This document shows, in pieces, positions 59,630 to 64,000 of a stretch of DNA of 64,000 nucleotides. Source of the stretch: Bacillota bacterium (GTDB taxonomy: Bacteria; Bacillota; Bacilli; Paenibacillales; NBRC-103111). Under the pieces are notes generated by a model, which saw only the letters and a list, made by a program, of their open reading frames with translations, searched no databases and was not told the DNA's origin. Position 1 is the stretch's first letter; each line of letters begins with the position of its first letter. The stretch is from assembly GCA_023393235.1 (NCBI GenBank), contig JAEWMH010000190.1, positions 1 to 64,000 on the forward strand, given 5' to 3'. The position numbers and the translations under genes are program-made.

Positions 59630-60514
59630 TTACCCCTTCACCGCTCCCGCCGTAACCCCCTCCATGATCTGCTCACTCAGTATGAAGAAGGCTACAACAA
59701 TGGGCAGCATGCTGATGACTAGCGTCGCCCCGATGGCGCCCCAGTCCGTGCTGTATTGCCCCACGAAATTTTGCACCCCGACCGTTAAGGTCTTCAGATG
59801 ATCCGAGCTGATGAAGGTATTGACGAAGATAAACTCATTCCAGTTGTAAATCATGTTAATAATGACGGTGGTGGTTAAGACGGATATGGTCATGGGCAGA
59901 ACCACCACGAAGAACATCCGGTTGACCGTGCAGCCGTCCATCACCGCCGCTTCTTCAATTTCCCGGGGAAGGACGTAATAGGCCCCCAGCAAGATCATAA
60001 TCGTGATGGGCATATTGAAGGCGGTATACGACAGGATAACCGATAACGGATGATCCTTCAGATGAATATCCGTAAACAGGCTGAACAGCGGAATCAGGGT
60101 GGAATGCACCGGAATCATCATTCCGGTCATAAACAGCCCCAATACCAGAGAGCTGAGCCTCCATCTCATCCGGGTAATGGCATAGGTGACCAGGCTGGCC
60201 AAAAGCACCGTCAATATTACCGCCGTCACCGTAATCCATACGCTGTTCATGAAATAATGGCCGATCTGGCCCTCCGTCCACACCTTGGTATAATTCCCCC
60301 ACCGGGGATGGAGCGGCAGCGCAAAGGGCGACAGATTAAACACCTCCTGGTTATTCTTCAGAGAGAAGAATACCAGCCAGATCAGGGGCAGCACCTGCAG
60401 AATCGCAACCATTGCCAGAATGAGATAGAGCAGTGCCCACCCACCTGCCTGAATAACTGCGAAACCGGGCTGCCGGGACACCGGCCTGCTTCCGGTGATG
60501 ACGGCTTTGGCCAT
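59630..60514 (-). CDS. Sugar ABC importer permease (MalG-type)
   Basis: 294 residues, six helices. The EAA loop near the C-terminus (LPREIEEAAVMDGCTVNRMFFVVVLPM) docks to the ATPase. It is the usual second permease of CUT1 carbohydrate importers. The gene starts 12 bp after the first permease gene. No ATPase gene is here; such Paenibacillus systems use a shared MsmX-like ATPase (family knowledge). The ATG at 60514 has GGAGGG upstream. Confidence 0.92.
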   Translation of the reverse strand: MAKAVITGSRPVSRQPGFAVIQAGGWALLYLILAMVAILQVLPLIWLVFFSLKNNQEVFNLSPFALPLHPRWGNYTKVWTEGQIGHYFMNSVWITVTAVILTVLLASLVTYAITRMRWRLSSLVLGLFMTGMMIPVHSTLIPLFSLFTDIHLKDHPLSVILSYTAFNMPITIMILLGAYYVLPREIEEAAVMDGCTVNRMFFVVVLPMTISVLTTTVIINMIYNWNEFIFVNTFISSDHLKTLTVGVQNFVGQYSTDWGAIGATLVISMLPIVVAFFILSEQIMEGVTAGAVKG

Positions 60515-60526
60515 GGACAGACCCTC

Positions 60527-61408
60527 CTAGGAATATTCGATGGTTTCTTTGGCGGCCGTCCATTTGCGGATGAGCCAAGTGACAACCAGACAGATCAGCA
60601 GCAGGAAGAATCCGATGGCGCTGCCATACCCGAAATTGAAGCCCTTAAAGGCGATCCGGTACATATACGAGGCCATCACCTCGCTGGCGCCGTTGGGTCC
60701 CCCGTTGGTCATCACATAAATCAGGTCAAAATATTTGAGAGAGCCCACTACAGCCAGCACCACCGTTACCTTGAACACCTCGGCAATAAGCGGCACCTTG
60801 ATCCGCAGAGCAATCTGCAGCGGGTTCGCCCCGTCGATCCGCGCCGCCTCCTCCAGAGAGGAGGGGATATTCTTCAGGGCGGAATAATAGATCAGGATGT
60901 AGAATCCGGCGTACTGCCATAGAATGGGGACAAACAAAGCAGGCAGCACATAAGCTGGTTCAGCCAGCCAGGCAGGTGTGTTCGTGAAGCCGATAAACTC
61001 CAGAGCGCCGGTCAGAATCCCGTTGGTGGGATGGTAAATTTTCAGCCACAGCTGGGCGATGGCCACCGAGGACAGCAGCATCGGCACCAGATAGATCTTG
61101 CGCAGCAGATTGGAGCCCTTAATCCGTCCGGCCAACAGCAGCGCCACCGCCAGATATACCAGCAGGCTCAGAGCGGAGAAAACGGCCAGCAGCAAGGAAT
61201 GGAAGGCGCTCTCCCAGAACAGCCTGTCGCCCATAAGCTCCAGATAATTATCCAGACCGATGAACTGCTTGGCGCCGATGCCGTCCCACTTGGTCAGTCC
61301 GTAATAGCCCGTCAGCACAATGGGAATATAGATCAGCCCCAGAACCAAAAGGAGCGAAGGCAGTACATATAATGCGATGATCCGTTTGTCGGACAGCACC
61401 TTATCCAT
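60527..61408 (-). CDS. Sugar ABC importer permease (MalF/UgpA-type)
   Basis: 293 residues, six helices (IALYVLPSLLLVLGLIYIPIVLTGYYGL first). EAA loop SSLEEAARIDGANPLQIALRIKVPL. It forms the channel with the next permease. It lies 25 bp after the solute-binding protein gene. Typical CUT1 layout: binding protein, permease, permease. Confidence 0.93.
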   Translation of the reverse strand: MDKVLSDKRIIALYVLPSLLLVLGLIYIPIVLTGYYGLTKWDGIGAKQFIGLDNYLELMGDRLFWESAFHSLLLAVFSALSLLVYLAVALLLAGRIKGSNLLRKIYLVPMLLSSVAIAQLWLKIYHPTNGILTGALEFIGFTNTPAWLAEPAYVLPALFVPILWQYAGFYILIYYSALKNIPSSLEEAARIDGANPLQIALRIKVPLIAEVFKVTVVLAVVGSLKYFDLIYVMTNGGPNGASEVMASYMYRIAFKGFNFGYGSAIGFFLLLICLVVTWLIRKWTAAKETIEYS

Positions 61409-61433
61409 GTGATTACCGTTCCTCCTTCCGGCT

Positions 61434-62810
61434 TTATTCGCTGGCTGCCTTGGTCAGCGCTTCTTCATGCTTCTTGGCGAAGTCCTCCGGCGTTACGGCT
61501 TTGCCGAAGATGGCCTGGATCATATTGAGATGCGCCTCAGCGGCGGAGGGTTTCATCTGCACATCGGCAAACAGCGTGATACTGCTGGCATTGTTCAGCT
61601 CCTTGAGGAGATCAATATACAGGGCGGGCAGCTGCACAGCCGAGGTATCCACCTTGGTTGCCGGTATGACGCCTGCGTCGGTGACGGAAACCTTGCCCCA
61701 TTGCTCCACGAAATACTCCACGAACTTCTTGGCTTCCTCTTTCACCTTGGAGTTCTGGGCTACGAACAGGCCAACACCGGGACCGCCCACCCAGCTGTTT
61801 ACATCGCTCTTGCCTCCGCTGACGGTGGGGAATTTGAAGAAGCCGACATTGTCTTTAAACGCCTTGGGCACATCCGGGTTGGTGGTAAAGTTGGGCAGCT
61901 CCCAGGTTCCCATCATGTACATGGCTGCTTTTTCGTTCATAAACTCGGACTTGCCCTCATCGTTGGACAGCCCGTTGAAGCCCTTGTTGAAGGCGTTGAG
62001 ATCTACCAGCTGCTGGATTTCCTTGGCCGCCCGGATCAGGCTGGGCTCCTCGAAGGAGGCACTGCGGTCAACGGCCTTCTTCAGCGGGTCCGTGCCGCCG
62101 ATGCGATTGGCCAGGTACATGTACCACAGAGACCCGGTCCACCGGTCCTTATTGCCCAGAGCAATAGGAGCGACATTGTTCTTGGCCAGTGTTTTGACAA
62201 CCTCGAGGAATTCATCGTACGTGCCGGGCACCTTCAACCCGTATTTGGCAAAAAGCGCCTTATTATAATAAACCGGGGTAATGTTCAGCTCCAGGGGGTA
62301 GGCGTAGGTTTTGCCGGCAATGGCATACGCCTCCGTAGTGCCTGCAACAAATTTATCCTTCAGCTTGCCCTGCAGCCCGTCGTCCAAAGTGGCGAACAGA
62401 TTGCCCTTCACATACGGCTCCAGGAATCCGGCCGCCCAGGTCATGCCCACATCCGGCAGCTGGTTGGAGGCGGACAGCACCTTCAGCTTGCTTTTGTACT
62501 GCTCGTTCTCCAGGATTTCCTGCTTCACGGTTACGTTAGGGTTGGCCTTGGTGTAGTCGTCGATGATTTTGTTAACGATTACATTTTGCTGCTTGGAGCT
62601 TCCTGCCGGCCACAGATGCATGAAGTTAATGGTGACCTTCTCCGCCTTGGCAGTCGGTTGAGCGGTGGCTTGGGCAGACGCTGCAGCTGTAGCTGCCGGT
62701 GCAGATGATGCTTTGGACCCTTCCTCATCCTTGTTCGAGGCACAGCCCGCCAGTGAAACCGCTCCCAGCATGGACAGCGCCAACAGACCAGCAAACGCTT
62801 TTTTGACCAT
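61434..62810 (-). CDS. Extracellular solute-binding lipoprotein, carbohydrate (CUT1)
   Basis: 458 residues. Signal peptide with lipobox LAGC (~23), then an Ala/Ser/Thr-rich linker (SSAPAATAAASAQATAQPT). Family 1 solute-binding fold: VTINFMHLWPAGSSKQQNVIVNKIIDDYTKANPNVTVKQE; MGTWELP; SWVGGPGVGLFVAQNSKVKEEAKKFVEYFV. It delivers an oligosaccharide or sugar to the two permeases. GGGGGAAG stands before ATG 62810. Substrate unknown. Confidence 0.93.
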   Translation of the reverse strand: MVKKAFAGLLALSMLGAVSLAGCASNKDEEGSKASSAPAATAAASAQATAQPTAKAEKVTINFMHLWPAGSSKQQNVIVNKIIDDYTKANPNVTVKQEILENEQYKSKLKVLSASNQLPDVGMTWAAGFLEPYVKGNLFATLDDGLQGKLKDKFVAGTTEAYAIAGKTYAYPLELNITPVYYNKALFAKYGLKVPGTYDEFLEVVKTLAKNNVAPIALGNKDRWTGSLWYMYLANRIGGTDPLKKAVDRSASFEEPSLIRAAKEIQQLVDLNAFNKGFNGLSNDEGKSEFMNEKAAMYMMGTWELPNFTTNPDVPKAFKDNVGFFKFPTVSGGKSDVNSWVGGPGVGLFVAQNSKVKEEAKKFVEYFVEQWGKVSVTDAGVIPATKVDTSAVQLPALYIDLLKELNNASSITLFADVQMKPSAAEAHLNMIQAIFGKAVTPEDFAKKHEEALTKAASE

Positions 62811-62929
62811 TCCAACTTCCCCCTTGGGTATCGTCGCCGCCGCGCAACGCTCCGGCAGCTGTGTCTTTATCGTAGCATGGCCGTTTTGTTCCCGTAAGGT
62901 TACAGCTTTTGGGGAAAATACCTTATTTT

Positions 62930-63727
62930 TTAGATGGGGCCGTTGTCCCCCGACATCTGCTTGCGGTATTGGCTGGGGCTTACCCCCGTATTTTCCTTGA
63001 ACAGCTTGATGAAGTATTTGGGGGTCAGGTACCCCACCTGCGCGGCAATTTCACCAATGGGCAAAGCCGTGGCGAGCAGCAGCTCCTTGGCCTTCTGCAG
63101 CTTACAGCGGGTGACATATTCCAGGAAGGTCAACCCGGTCTGCTCCTTGAACAAAAAGCTGAAATAGCTGGCGTTCAGGTGCACCTCCTCCGCTACCTCC
63201 CGCAGGCCTAAGGGGGCCTGGAGATGGCTCTCCACATAACGCATGGCCTTCAGCACCGGCTCACCGATCCGCCCTTCGCCGCTTTCCTGGAGCTCCAGCA
63301 GGGTTTGATCCACCATCCTTTCCATCGCCTGCTGGCGGTGGCGGCTTTGGTCCAGCTTCAGAGCCTGCTCTACCGTTTCCACGAGCTTGCGCTTCTCCAG
63401 AGGCTTCAGCAGATACTGGAACACCCCCAGCCGGATGGCATGATGGGCATATTCGAATACGGCATGGCCCGAAATAATAATGACCACCGGGCTGGCTCCC
63501 TTGGCCTGGGCATTCTCCACCAGCGTAAGCCCGGTGATCTCCGGCATGCGGATATCGGTGATCAGGAGATGTACCTGCTCCTCCTCCAGCACCCGCGTGG
63601 CTTCAGCCGCACTGCCCGCAGTAATGACCCGGACCGCACCGGACAAGTCCGTTTCCAGCGTTTTTTTGACCCCGTCCCGAGTTCTTGGCTCATCATCCAC
63701 CACCAGTACAGTCTTAAGCGAATTCAT
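62930..63727 (-). CDS. AraC-type response regulator (YesN family)
   Basis: 265 residues. Receiver with acidic pocket VVDDE, phospho-Asp in HLLITDIRMPEITG (~56), Ser/Thr IISGHA and Lys LLKPLEK. The C-terminal AraC HTH pair is LREVAEEVHLNASYFSFLFKEQTG and IGEIAAQVGYLTPKYFIKLFKENTGVSPSQYRKQ. It should activate the downstream importer genes when its sugar is sensed. It shares an ATGA overlap with the kinase gene upstream. Confidence 0.93.
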   Translation of the reverse strand: MNSLKTVLVVDDEPRTRDGVKKTLETDLSGAVRVITAGSAAEATRVLEEEQVHLLITDIRMPEITGLTLVENAQAKGASPVVIIISGHAVFEYAHHAIRLGVFQYLLKPLEKRKLVETVEQALKLDQSRHRQQAMERMVDQTLLELQESGEGRIGEPVLKAMRYVESHLQAPLGLREVAEEVHLNASYFSFLFKEQTGLTFLEYVTRCKLQKAKELLLATALPIGEIAAQVGYLTPKYFIKLFKENTGVSPSQYRKQMSGDNGPI

Positions 63728-64000
63728 GCGTTCTCCCCTTCTCCACTTGGAATCTCAAACTGCACCACCGTGCCCGCTCCCGGTGTACTCTCCACGGACA
63801 AAGCCCCCGCCTGATCATGGTAATACAGCTCCAGCCGTCTCTTCACATTGCGGAGCCCCAATCCCGTTCCCTTCGTGGAAACTGACGTGCCCGAGCGGAT
63901 GGACAGCAGCAGGCTCTCCAAGGCTTTGGCTTCCATTCCAGCTCCATTGTCCTCTACAATGACGGCAAGCCGGTGACCATCCTGCTGCCCGAGCTCCTCG
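63724..64000 (-). CDS. C-terminal part of a LytS/YesM-type sensor kinase (5' end outside window)
   Basis: The frame is open to the window end. The visible part is the HATPase domain: HRLAVIVEDNGAGM (D box), then GTGLGLRNVKRRLELYY (G2 box typical of His_kinase/LytS family) and a beta end GAGTVVQFEIPSG. With the AraC-type response regulator it makes a YesMN-like sugar-sensing pair for the ABC importer. The sensor, HAMP and histidine lie beyond base 64000. Confidence 0.88.
   Translation of the reverse strand, partial: EELGQQDGHRLAVIVEDNGAGMEAKALESLLLSIRSGTSVSTKGTGLGLRNVKRRLELYYHDQAGALSVESTPGAGTVVQFEIPSGEGENA

Overview
The window looks like chromosome of a spore-forming Gram-positive of the Paenibacillus type. 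The signs are S-layer-homology (SLH) anchored proteins, many lipoproteins with a lipobox, strong AGGAGG ribosome binding sites, frequent TTG/GTG starts, a manganese catalase of the spore-coat family, and a typical carbohydrate ABC importer next to an AraC-type two-component system. This is inferred from gene content; no rRNA, tRNA or CRISPR array is visible.

Layout. 1-2.8 kb: the end of a large secreted carbohydrate-related protein and an SLH protein. 2.9-7.9 kb: a TetR-controlled export operon (TetR, MFS pump, FtsX-type permease, ABC ATPase) with a visible promoter and operator. 8.3-16.6 kb: UvrD-type helicase, SDR oxidoreductase, AraC regulator with a DUF4386-like membrane protein, Mn catalase, small proteins and a PPP phosphatase. 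16.6-25.2 kb: a double-kinase hybrid sensor, RlmA-type rRNA methyltransferase, GAF-GGDEF cyclase, zinc-ribbon/LRR membrane protein, methyltransferase and AraC regulator. 25.3-34.1 kb: all minus strand; hydrolase, a RelE-like/SF1 helicase/TPR/SEC-C fusion, two small unknowns, a sigma factor and a large HEAT-repeat protein. 34.3-38.7 kb: glycosyltransferase, two lipoproteins and SelO. 38.8-46.1 kb: patchy, often AT-rich accessory DNA with a metzincin-like secreted protease, an ECF sigma factor with a VOC protein, a duplicated and partly decayed small gene pair, a broken amidohydrolase, and a secreted protein followed by a small membrane protein. 46.3-53.2 kb: an unknown enzyme-like protein, then a methionine-rich secreted protein, a two-component system, CcdA, a thioredoxin-like lipoprotein and an MsrA-MsrB lipoprotein, which read together as an extracytoplasmic methionine-sulfoxide repair locus. 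53.3-59.1 kb: a 1935-residue SLH protein with beta-propeller and Ig-like modules. 59.6-64 kb: sugar ABC importer with its response regulator and the end of its sensor kinase.

The most unusual signal lies between genes. Five intergenic elements of about 180 bp (around 8.1, 15.7, 44.0, 48.2 and 59.4 kb) share one geometry: two direct units, about 33 bp, then two inverted units, with a 50-51 bp period inside each pair. The unit sequence differs from element to element but agrees within each element. Three elements have TAACG-headed 26-bp units and two have TGCAAAAGTGCA-headed units about 5 bp shorter, with the same centre. I know of no described element with this design.
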